The notes under the pieces: generated by a model
Database searches by the model: none
What the model was told of the DNA's origin: nothing
Seen by the model: the letters and a program-made list of their open reading frames with translations, nothing else
Part shown: positions 1 through 4,929 of the stretch, one piece after another
Layout of the letters: the number at the start of each line of letters is the position of its first letter
Position numbering within the stretch: position 1 is the first letter of the stretch
Position numbers and translations under genes: made by a program
Assembly: GCA_031282465.1 (NCBI GenBank)
Contig: JAITDR010000057.1
Location: 1-6,134 of the forward strand
DNA: 6,134 nt
Origin: Desulfovibrio sp.
GTDB taxonomy: Bacteria; Desulfobacterota; Desulfovibrionia; Desulfovibrionales; Desulfovibrionaceae
Reading direction: 5' to 3'

Positions 1-23
1 GCCGTCCAAAGGGAACGCATCAT
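1..23 (-). CDS. flgG: Flagellar distal rod protein FlgG, first codons only (cut by window edge)
   Basis: Reading leftward from 23, the complement gives two consecutive ATG codons and then M-M-R-S-L-W-T, the characteristic N-terminus of FlgG, the distal rod subunit of the flagellar basal body. A strong ribosome binding site (AGGAGG, complement of 33-38) stands 9 nt before the first ATG. The gene lies in the expected place, downstream of flgF on the same strand, as in the flgF-flgG order of many flagellated bacteria. Only seven full codons are visible, so the call rests on this short match, the binding site and the neighbour. The usual motif that continues FlgG lies outside the window. The unusual point is the roughly 400-bp distance from the end of flgF. 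Confidence 0.85.
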
Positions 24-32
24 ACGTCCGAT

Positions 33-38
33 CCTCCT
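33..38 (-). promoter_or_regulatory. Ribosome binding site of flgG
   Basis: The complement reads AGGAGG, a perfect Shine-Dalgarno core, 9 nt before the ATG at 23-21. It fixes the start of the edge-truncated flgG and shows that flgG has its own translation initiation signal despite its distance from flgF. Confidence 0.8.
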
Positions 39-106
39 GCAAAACGCGTCCTGAAGCGCATTACCGTTGAGATTGTCTATCCTTGCAAGTCGACACCGAC
101 CGCGCG

Positions 107-349
107 TCAGGCTTGCGCCGCCGTCGCGCTTGAAACGCATTCCGCGCCCGTAATGCGCGGCGCACTGCCGATGCCGCAGGCCGCAAGCAAGGCCATGAGC
201 AACTTACCGGCCGATGCCGTCGGAGCCTCGGGCGGCAAACCCTGCCGCGCTCCGGTCCCGGGAGATAGAAAAGGCCTTTCCGCGGCGCGGGTGAACGGTT
301 CGGAGACTATGAAAAAATCTGCGTCCACACTTTGCGTTGCACTGTTCAT
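107..349 (-). CDS. Doubtful small reading frame between flgF and flgG (80 aa)
   Basis: Leftward frame starting at ATG 349-347, with AAAGGAA about 7 nt upstream acting as a possible Shine-Dalgarno sequence, and ending at TGA 109-107. The protein begins MNSATQSVDADFFIVSEP. I do not recognise it. Near the middle to C-terminal part it has a short hydrophobic run, KLLMALLAACG, that resembles a lipobox (LAAC), but this lies internally at about residues 49-59, so it is not a normal N-terminal lipoprotein signal. Third codon positions are not strongly GC-biased, which argues against a well-expressed native gene. It lies in the same direction as flgF and flgG and fills most of their gap. It could be a real small gene, a fragment of something older, or chance. 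Confidence 0.25.
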   Translation of the reverse strand: MNSATQSVDADFFIVSEPFTRAAERPFLSPGTGARQGLPPEAPTASAGKLLMALLAACGIGSAPRITGAECVSSATAAQA

Positions 350-371
350 CAGGATTTCCTTTAGGTTTGCA

Positions 372-393
372 AACGCTCTCTTCAGGGAGCGTT
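372..393 (-). terminator. Hairpin after flgF (possible weak terminator or attenuator)
   Basis: AACGCTCTC pairs with GGGAGCGTT across a 4-nt loop, giving a 9-bp stem that contains one G-T pair. On the minus strand it begins 34 nt after the flgF stop codon, and its right arm runs into only three T residues before GC. That makes it a poor intrinsic terminator. It may stabilise the 3' end of the flgF message or reduce read-through into flgG. On the plus strand no T-run follows. Confidence 0.4.
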
Positions 394-426
394 CCAACCG
401 GCTCCGGGGATTTCTTTCCGGAAACG

Positions 427-1209
427 TTATGCCCGTCCTCTGCCCACCTTGGAGATTGTTTCCTTGTCAATTGCGTCCGTGCTTTGCATGACTTTGGCGT
501 AAGCTTCGTATTGGCGCTGTGCTTCAATCATGTTGACCATTTCATAGACGGGATTGACGTTGGATACTTCCAGAAAACCTTGCGCCATGTATCCGTCCGC
601 CTCTATCTCAGCAAGATCCGTGCCGGGACGCTGCCGGTACATGTTGCCGCCGAGTTTTTCCAGGAACAGATGGTTGTCGACGTCCACCAGCCCGATCTGT
701 CCCACCAGTCCGCCGTCGGCATAAATTGCCCCGTTCTCGGCTATGGTGAAATTTTTTACGCCGGGGGGCACGGTGAGTTCGCCGCCGTCGCCGAGTACCG
801 GAAACCCCTGTTCAGTGACGATCACGCCTTCGTTGGTTACCTGAAAATGCCCGTTGCGCGTGTAAAAGTCCCCCTGCGGGGTACGCACCTTGAAAAAACC
901 GTTCCCGGCTATGGCCAGATCAAAGGGTGCGTTGGTGATGTGCAGGGATCCCTGTTCAAAATCCGTCTTGGCGTAGGCCAGACGCGCCCGCGCCAGATGC
1001 ACGGGTTCCGGAAAAAGTTTCTCCTGTTTCAGGTGGCTTTGCGCTTCCATGATTTGGTCGTGAGCGTACATGAGAAAGGTATCGCGGAAGGCCAGCATGT
1101 CCCGCTTGTAGCCGGTGGTGTTCACGTTGGCCAGATTGTTGGCGATGTTGTTCATGCGGTGCTCGTTGGAGAGCGCGCCGAACAGGGCAGTGTACATAGA
1201 ATTCTGCAT
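427..1209 (-). CDS. flgF: Flagellar basal-body rod protein FlgF
   Basis: Proximal rod subunit of the flagellar basal body, exported by the flagellar type III system to the periplasmic axle. The protein is 260 aa, close to the family's usual 250 or so. The N-terminus carries the rod/hook signature: IANNLANVNTTGYKRD at about residues 22-37. The middle has the FlgE/F/G core, AIAGNGFFKVRTPQGDFYTR, from about residue 97. The C-terminus has the expected EVSNVNPVYEMVNMIEAQRQYE and a terminal coiled helix. I chose ATG 1209-1207 because GGAGGAG stands directly upstream and the conserved N-terminus begins there. The frame stays open to 1287, but that extension would run through the promoter element at 1269-1284 and has no family match. 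flgG follows on the same strand after an unusually long gap. Transcription is probably from the RpoN-type promoter. Confidence 0.97.
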   Translation of the reverse strand: MQNSMYTALFGALSNEHRMNNIANNLANVNTTGYKRDMLAFRDTFLMYAHDQIMEAQSHLKQEKLFPEPVHLARARLAYAKTDFEQGSLHITNAPFDLAIAGNGFFKVRTPQGDFYTRNGHFQVTNEGVIVTEQGFPVLGDGGELTVPPGVKNFTIAENGAIYADGGLVGQIGLVDVDNHLFLEKLGGNMYRQRPGTDLAEIEADGYMAQGFLEVSNVNPVYEMVNMIEAQRQYEAYAKVMQSTDAIDKETISKVGRGRA

Positions 1210-1268
1210 GACTCCTCCGGCTGTTTGCGGACCGGCCGGACAGGAATCCGACACGGCGTATGATGGAA

Positions 1269-1284
1269 AGCAATTTTCGGGCCA
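1269..1284 (-). promoter_or_regulatory. Sigma-54 (RpoN) -24/-12 promoter of flgF
   Basis: The complement reads TGGCCCG-AAAA-TTGCT, which differs from the consensus TGGCACG-N4-TTGCW at one position. The essential GG (complement of 1282-1283) and GC (complement of 1270-1271) have the exact spacing required. Transcription would begin about 12 nt beyond the GC, near 1258, giving a leader of roughly 50 nt that contains the flgF ribosome binding site. Sigma-54 control of rod and hook genes is known in many polar-flagellated bacteria. The responsible activator (an FlrC/FleR-type protein) is not in this window. Confidence 0.75.
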
Positions 1285-1329
1285 CAAGAAAAAAATACAT
1301 TAAATAGAGCCGGCGGCGAACATGCGGGG

Positions 1330-1698
1330 GTGAGCGCCAAAATGATGACGCCGGCCTTGCGGCCTTGGCGGAATTTACCGGTGCAATCTCTTATTATTGC
1401 TGAACAAACTCGGGAGAGATTCGGGGAAGTGTTGCAGATGTTCGACGGCATGGTCGGAAACGCTCTGCAGGAAATTGTCGATCCGGCTGCGGGCAACTCC
1501 TCCGTTGTGGCTTCCATAGCCGCTGCCGCGGAAGAACAAAGCGCAACGTCGGAAGAAATCAACGGCGCACTTGAGGAGATACGTCGCATTGTCAACGAGA
1601 CTGCCGGCGGCATGATCCGGTCCTCTTCCGCCGTGCATGAACTGTCCCAGATGGCGCAGGACTTGAACCGGGTCATTGAGCAATTGACTGCCCGATAA
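1330..1698 (+). pseudogene. C-terminal remnant of a methyl-accepting chemotaxis protein
   Basis: The 122-codon frame opens with GTG at 1330 (ATG codons also at 1342 and 1345) and ends at TAA 1696-1698. From about residue 40 onward it matches the C-terminal helix of the chemoreceptor signalling domain. It includes ASIAAAAEEQSATSEEIN, a typical methylation-region sequence, then GALEEIRRIVNETAGGM and a final amphipathic helix SAVHELSQMAQDLNRVIEQL. Missing are the ligand-binding domain, membrane segments, HAMP domain and the conserved hairpin tip (the EVRKLAE region) that binds CheA and CheW. No ribosome binding site is visible before GTG 1330, and the first 15 or so residues do not look like receptor sequence. 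I infer a 5'-truncated relic. Expression as a small cytoplasmic helical protein is possible but less likely. It is divergent from flgF. Confidence 0.7.
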
Positions 1699-1715
1699 CC
1701 TCCTGCTCAAACAGT

Positions 1716-1743
1716 CGCCGACAGGAAAAAATTCCTGCCGGCG
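1716..1743 (+). repeat. Imperfect inverted repeat after the chemoreceptor remnant
   Basis: CGCCG-A-CAGGAA, a 4-A loop, then TTCCTG-C-CGGCG: a 12-position stem with one A/C mismatch. It starts 18 nt after the stop codon of the chemoreceptor remnant. No T-run follows on the plus strand, so it is not a classical terminator by itself. It may protect the 3' end or act together with the hairpin at 1754-1777. Confidence 0.5.
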
Positions 1744-1753
1744 TGCGCCCTGC

Positions 1754-1777
1754 AACCCCGCCTGGAAAGGCGGGGTT
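1754..1777 (+). terminator. Intrinsic terminator-like hairpin
   Basis: AACCCCGCC and GGCGGGGTT form a perfect 9-bp stem with a 6-nt TGGAAA loop, followed by the T-rich stretch TTATT. It lies 56 nt after the chemoreceptor remnant and about 105 nt before the HD-GYP gene. It probably ends rightward transcription from the chemoreceptor locus and isolates the HD-GYP gene. The T tract is short, so efficiency is uncertain. Confidence 0.6.
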
Positions 1778-1845
1778 ATTCACGCGGGCAGAATGCGACC
1801 GGGGGCTCAGGTTGAATTTTGACCGGGGAGCGGGCCGGTAATGGG

Positions 1846-1875
1846 TTGCTTTTTTTTGGGAAAGCGACATATCAT
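1846..1875 (+). promoter_or_regulatory. Possible sigma-70 promoter of the HD-GYP gene
   Basis: TATCAT at 1870-1875 matches five of six bases of the -10 consensus. A weak -35 candidate, TTGCTT (1846-1851), stands 18 bp upstream, with a run of eight T residues across its end. A start about 7 nt after the -10 box falls at 1882-1884, on or next to the ATG. The message would then be leaderless or nearly so, which fits the lack of a Shine-Dalgarno sequence. The -35 match is poor, so this is tentative. Confidence 0.35.
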
Positions 1876-1883
1876 CAACCTGT

Positions 1884-3140
1884 ATGACGTATAACGATGT
1901 AAAAAAAACTGAAGCGATCGGCGCTTTGAAGCGCCTGCATATTCTGGAACTCAAAGCCGGCATGTATGTGAGCGATTCCGGCATCGACTGGCGGGAGCGT
2001 CCCTATCTGTACATGCGGGAAGGTCTGGTCACTTCCGACGACGAGGTTCGCAGCATTGCCGCCGAGGGCTATCTTGAAGTCTATATAGACCCGGAGCGTT
2101 CCACAGTCTATGTCGATGCCGCTCCTCCCGATGCGGAGCCGGCAGGCACGGAACGGCACGTAGAAAAGCCTGTCGAACCCAAAGTGTCCTATGCCGTTGA
2201 AGTCAAGGCGGCGGCCGAAGTGCATGATGCTGCGGTCGGTTATGCGCGCGCTTTCATGAGCGACATCCGTTTCGGCAAATTGGACATGAGTCCCGCATCC
2301 AACATCGTCGAGCGTATCATGCGCAGTCTGGACAACAACGCCGATGCCCTGCACAGTCTTTGCCGTCTGCGGCGCACGGACAGCTACACCTACATGCATT
2401 GCGTCAACGTCAGCGTTCTCAGCAGCATGTTTGCCCGTTATATGGACAAGGGATCGCAGACGACTCGCGCCATCGGGCTGGCCGGCCTTTTTCACGACCT
2501 GGGCAAGGCCCTCGTGCCGCCGCAGATACTCAATGCCCCGCGCAAATTGAGTGACGCGGAGCGTCTGGTGATGAACACCCATCCCACGCTCGGCTACGAA
2601 CAAATCAAAGATGTGCCGAGCATTATACCTGAAGTGCCCCAGGGCATGCTGCACCATCACGAGTGCTACGACGGTGCGGGCTATCCCGCAGGTCTTTCCG
2701 GGCACGACGTATCGGAGGTAGGATACATAGTCGCGCTGGCGGATATCTATGACGCCCTGACCAGCAAACGGGTCTACAAGGACGGCATGCCTCCGCAACG
2801 GGCGCTGGGCATCATGTACGAAATGCGCGGCAAGGCGCTGCACCCGGAGATGGTGGCGGCCTTCATCCGCATGCTCGGCGTGTACCCGGTGGGCAGCGTT
2901 GTGGAACTGTCGGACGGCAGCCTGTGCGTCGTCAGCGCCGGGAATTCGGACACGCCCGTGAAGCCGGTGGTTATCCCGGTGAAAGACGCGGAAGGCGCGT
3001 ATCTGCCCAAGCGCACGCTTGATCTGGCAAACCCGGACAACACGTTGAGCATCGTGCGCTCCGTCCCGGAGGCAACGGCGGGCATCGATCCGGCGGTAGT
3101 GCTCGGGCTGCCCGCCGGTCCGCCCGCCGGCGCGCCGTAA
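1884..3140 (+). CDS. HD-GYP domain protein with DUF3391, likely cyclic-di-GMP phosphodiesterase
   Basis: 418 aa, cytoplasmic by appearance, with no signal or membrane segment. Residues from about 14 to 70 match the DUF3391 start (ILELKAGMYVSDSGIDW), which is commonly found in front of HD-GYP domains. A variable Pro/Glu-rich stretch follows, then the HD-GYP domain from about 165 to 340. The metal-binding and catalytic motifs are intact: H172 in YMHCVNVS, H204-D205-L-G-K208, H257/H258/H259-E260, D263-G-A-G266-Y267-P268 and ADIYDALTSKR at 286-296. In this family these motifs hydrolyse cyclic-di-GMP to GMP, which affects motility and biofilm formation. That is relevant beside flagellar genes, although activity here is inferred. 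ATG 1884 is the only usable start after the in-frame TAA at 1839, and it has no visible Shine-Dalgarno sequence. The last 18 residues are low-complexity (Ala, Gly, Pro, Leu) and belong to a 57-bp tandem repeat that extends past the stop. Confidence 0.93.
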   Translation: MTYNDVKKTEAIGALKRLHILELKAGMYVSDSGIDWRERPYLYMREGLVTSDDEVRSIAAEGYLEVYIDPERSTVYVDAAPPDAEPAGTERHVEKPVEPKVSYAVEVKAAAEVHDAAVGYARAFMSDIRFGKLDMSPASNIVERIMRSLDNNADALHSLCRLRRTDSYTYMHCVNVSVLSSMFARYMDKGSQTTRAIGLAGLFHDLGKALVPPQILNAPRKLSDAERLVMNTHPTLGYEQIKDVPSIIPEVPQGMLHHHECYDGAGYPAGLSGHDVSEVGYIVALADIYDALTSKRVYKDGMPPQRALGIMYEMRGKALHPEMVAAFIRMLGVYPVGSVVELSDGSLCVVSAGNSDTPVKPVVIPVKDAEGAYLPKRTLDLANPDNTLSIVRSVPEATAGIDPAVVLGLPAGPPAGAP

Positions 3141-3239
3141 ATCGACCCGGCGGCGGCTCTAGGGTTGCCCGATGCTCTGCCTGCGGGCGCGTCATAAATC
3201 GACCCGGCGGCGGCTCACGGCTTGCCCGCCGGCCCTCTC
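3084..3239 (+). repeat. 57-bp tandem repeat spanning the end of the HD-GYP gene
   Basis: Three in-register units begin at 3084, 3141 and 3198. Unit 1 is the last 18 codons of the HD-GYP gene (IDPAVVLGLPAGPPAGAP) and is followed by TAA. Unit 2, read in the same frame, gives IDPAAALGLPDALPAGAS and then TAA at 3195-3197. Unit 3 gives IDPAAAHGLPAGPL and then diverges. From the TAA onward, units 2 and 3 match at 31 of the first 34 bases. The stop codon is part of the repeated unit. The array fills most of the space before the next gene and stops about 12 bp before its ribosome binding site. Confidence 0.88.
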
Positions 3240-3252
3240 AGCCTCGCCGTTA

Positions 3253-3260
3253 AAGGAGGA
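3253..3260 (+). promoter_or_regulatory. Strong ribosome binding site that decides the Memo-AMMECR1 start
   Basis: AAGGAGGA stands 4 nt before ATG 3265. The frame is open upstream to an ATG at 3172, but that stretch is the repeat array read in another phase and has no such signal. The start is therefore 3265. Confidence 0.9.
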
Positions 3261-3264
3261 AGTC

Positions 3265-4929
3265 ATGTCTTTCACTTGGGCTGCGCTTATGCCGCATCCG
3301 CCCGTTTTAGCGCATGAGGTGGGCAGAGGCCGAGAGCGCGAAGCGCCTCGTACCCTGGACGGCACGGAACGGCTCCGCGCCGCCTTAACCAGGCTCAATG
3401 CCGTCTTGGCGCCCGATGTGCTGCTGGTGCTTTCACCCCATCAGCCCTATACGCAAGGTGCGCTGTTCATCAACAGCGCCCCGGAGTTCCGGGGCAGCTT
3501 GGCGCGTTTCGGCGCGCCGGGAGTGCAGGTGTCCCTTACGGGGTCCCGGGCGGCCCTCGACGAAGTGTCGGCTGCTTGCAAGGCTGCAGGCATTCCGTGC
3601 GCCGCCGGCGACATGCCGGACATAACCCCGGACCACGGCGCAGTCGTCCCCCTGCAGTTCATACTCCCGACTTTCCCCGACGGCAAAACTCCGTCCGCGA
3701 TCATTGCCGGCCCCTCCGGGCTGTCGCCCGACCAGGCCCTTGCCCTGGGCAACGCCCTGCACGACCTGCCCGGCGAGCGGCGTTGGGCGCTGCTGGCCAG
3801 CGGCGATCTCTCCCATCGCCTGAAAAACGACGGTCCTTACGGTTTCGATCCCGCCGGCCCGGTTTTCGACGCCGCCGTCCTCGAAGCCCTGAAACTCGGC
3901 GACCCGGCGCCGCTCCTGAACCTGAAAACGGCGACAATCGCGGGCGCGGGGGAATGCGGACTGCGCTCCGTCCTCGCGCTGCTCAGGCTCACGCGCTCCC
4001 CGCTGGAGCTTTTTTCTTACGAAGGTCCGTTCGGTGTAGGGTACTGCAACGCCCTCTGGACAAACAGCGAACTGTTTCCTTCCGAAAATCCGCAGGTCGC
4101 TACCCGCAATGCAGCCGGACAACGCCGGGAAGCGGAGCCGTCGATCTCCGAAAATCCACAGGCCGCCCCTCCGGACGCCCGCAAAAAACGGATCAGCGTC
4201 AGGGTGTTGCCGTCCCCTGCCCGCGCCCGTGCAGCACACCCGGATGCCGGCGCAGCCGCTGCCTTTCCTGCCGTCGACGTTTCTCGTTTCAGCGCCCGTG
4301 CGGCGCATCCGCATGGAGAAGCGCGTCCTCCGCAGCCTTCCCCGGCCGGTGGGCAACGCCCCGATACCCCCCCGCCTTCAGCTCCTCAGGGCGGGCACGC
4401 CTATCCCCGTTTGGCCCGTGCGGCCATAACCGCGCTGCTGAAAGGCCGCCCGGCGCCGACCCCGGCGGACGCCGAAATCCTCGCCCCGCAGCCGGACCTC
4501 TGGACCCCGCGTAAGGGATGCTTCGTTTCCATAAAAAACAGGAACGGCACCCTGCGCGGTTGCATAGGCACCTTTCTGCCCGTCCGCAACGGTCTGGCCG
4601 AGGAAATCACGTCCAACGCGGCGTCCGCCGCGACCCGCGACCCGCGTTTTCCCCCCATGCGTCCGGAGGAACTGTCCAACGTCCGTATCTCCGTCGACGT
4701 CCTGAGCGAGCCGGAACTGGTGCGGCCCGGCATGCGCCTGGACCCGAAAGTTTACGGCGTCATCGTTTGCAAGGACGGCAGGCGCGGCCTCCTGTTGCCG
4801 GACCTTGAAGGCATAGACAGCGTGGAACAACAAGTGGCCGTGGCCGCGCAGAAAGGGGGCATACGTGATACGGCGGGCGCGGAAATCTACCGTTTCACCG
4901 TCGACCGCTACCGCGAAGAGAGCACGTGA
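3265..4929 (+). CDS. AmmeMemoRadiSam fusion: Memo/LigB-like domain plus AMMECR1 domain
   Basis: 554 aa, no signal peptide. Residues 1 to about 270 form a Memo/class III extradiol dioxygenase-like domain. Its likely metal ligands are in the expected places: H11 (MPHPPV), H59 (SPHQPY) and E230 (GECG). D123-H124 (PDHGAVVP) and D181-x-x-H184 (SGDLSH) complete the pocket. Residues from about 270 to 378 are a low-complexity Ala/Pro/Arg-rich linker with small in-frame repeats. Residues 379 to 551 are an AMMECR1 domain, with LARAAITALL at its start, the hallmark LRGCIG at 430-435, and GLLLPDLEGIDSVEQQV near its end. Known family context: Memo, AMMECR1 and a radical SAM enzyme are found together in many anaerobes and archaea (the AmmeMemoRadiSam system), often as fusions. 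The exact reaction cannot be read from the sequence. The gene overlaps the radical SAM gene by 4 nt, so the two are translationally coupled. Confidence 0.93.
   Translation: MSFTWAALMPHPPVLAHEVGRGREREAPRTLDGTERLRAALTRLNAVLAPDVLLVLSPHQPYTQGALFINSAPEFRGSLARFGAPGVQVSLTGSRAALDEVSAACKAAGIPCAAGDMPDITPDHGAVVPLQFILPTFPDGKTPSAIIAGPSGLSPDQALALGNALHDLPGERRWALLASGDLSHRLKNDGPYGFDPAGPVFDAAVLEALKLGDPAPLLNLKTATIAGAGECGLRSVLALLRLTRSPLELFSYEGPFGVGYCNALWTNSELFPSENPQVATRNAAGQRREAEPSISENPQAAPPDARKKRISVRVLPSPARARAAHPDAGAAAAFPAVDVSRFSARAAHPHGEARPPQPSPAGGQRPDTPPPSAPQGGHAYPRLARAAITALLKGRPAPTPADAEILAPQPDLWTPRKGCFVSIKNRNGTLRGCIGTFLPVRNGLAEEITSNAASAATRDPRFPPMRPEELSNVRISVDVLSEPELVRPGMRLDPKVYGVIVCKDGRRGLLLPDLEGIDSVEQQVAVAAQKGGIRDTAGAEIYRFTVDRYREEST
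4072..4398 (+). other. Low-complexity linker between the Memo and AMMECR1 domains
   Basis: About 109 codons (residues 270-378 of the fusion) rich in Ala, Pro, Arg and Ser, with no domain recognised. Two in-frame repeats are visible. A 16-bp unit encoding SENPQ occurs at 4081-4096 and 4147-4162 (66 bp apart, one mismatch). A unit encoding ARAAHP occurs at 4225-4241 and 4294-4310 (69 bp apart). Both spacings are multiples of three, so the frame is preserved. It looks like a disordered tether lengthened by small duplications. Confidence 0.7.

Larger units (their letters stand above)
24..426 (-). other. Long flgF-flgG intergenic region
   Basis: About 403 bp separate the flgF stop (complement of 427-429) from the flgG start at 23. 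These two genes are normally separated by only tens of bases or less. I see no recognisable gene on either strand. The region holds a hairpin at 372-393, a perfect 10-bp palindrome (TTTCCGGAAA) just after the flgF stop, and a reading frame of 80 codons with a plausible ribosome binding site (separate entry). No convincing promoter is visible just before flgG. Possible roles, all inferred, are a long leader with a regulatory RNA, an insertion, or a decayed gene. Confidence 0.6.

Noticed and set aside
38..53. Sigma-54-like element before flgG on the minus strand (CAGGACG-N4-TTGCA)
   Set aside because: The essential GG is AG, and transcription would start at about 27, after the flgG ribosome binding site.
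309..491. Plus-strand frame beginning MKKSASTLCVALFIRI, resembling a signal peptide
   Set aside because: It runs antisense into the end of flgF, becomes low-quality sequence after the first 20 residues, and has only a poorly spaced GGAG in front.
337..1263. Long plus-strand open frame of 308 codons opposite flgF
   Set aside because: It is the antisense shadow of flgF, with no recognisable protein family and no start signal.
1210..1287. Longer flgF start at 1287 (26 extra residues)
   Set aside because: The extension crosses the sigma-54 element, has no family match, and the ATG at 1209 has an adjacent GGAGGAG ribosome binding site.
1835..1850. Sigma-54-like element before the HD-GYP gene (CCGGTAATGGGTTGCT)
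   Set aside because: The GG-to-GC spacing is one base short of the fixed requirement, and the rest of the -24 block does not match.
3172..3264. Longer start of the Memo-AMMECR1 gene at 3172 (31 extra residues)
   Set aside because: This stretch is the tandem repeat read in another phase and has no ribosome binding site. ATG 3265 has a near-perfect one and opens directly into the conserved domain.
3433..4356. Long open frames on the minus strand and the third plus frame across the Memo-AMMECR1 gene
   Set aside because: GC-rich DNA gives long shadow frames. They are arginine-rich, lack domains and overlap a well-supported gene.
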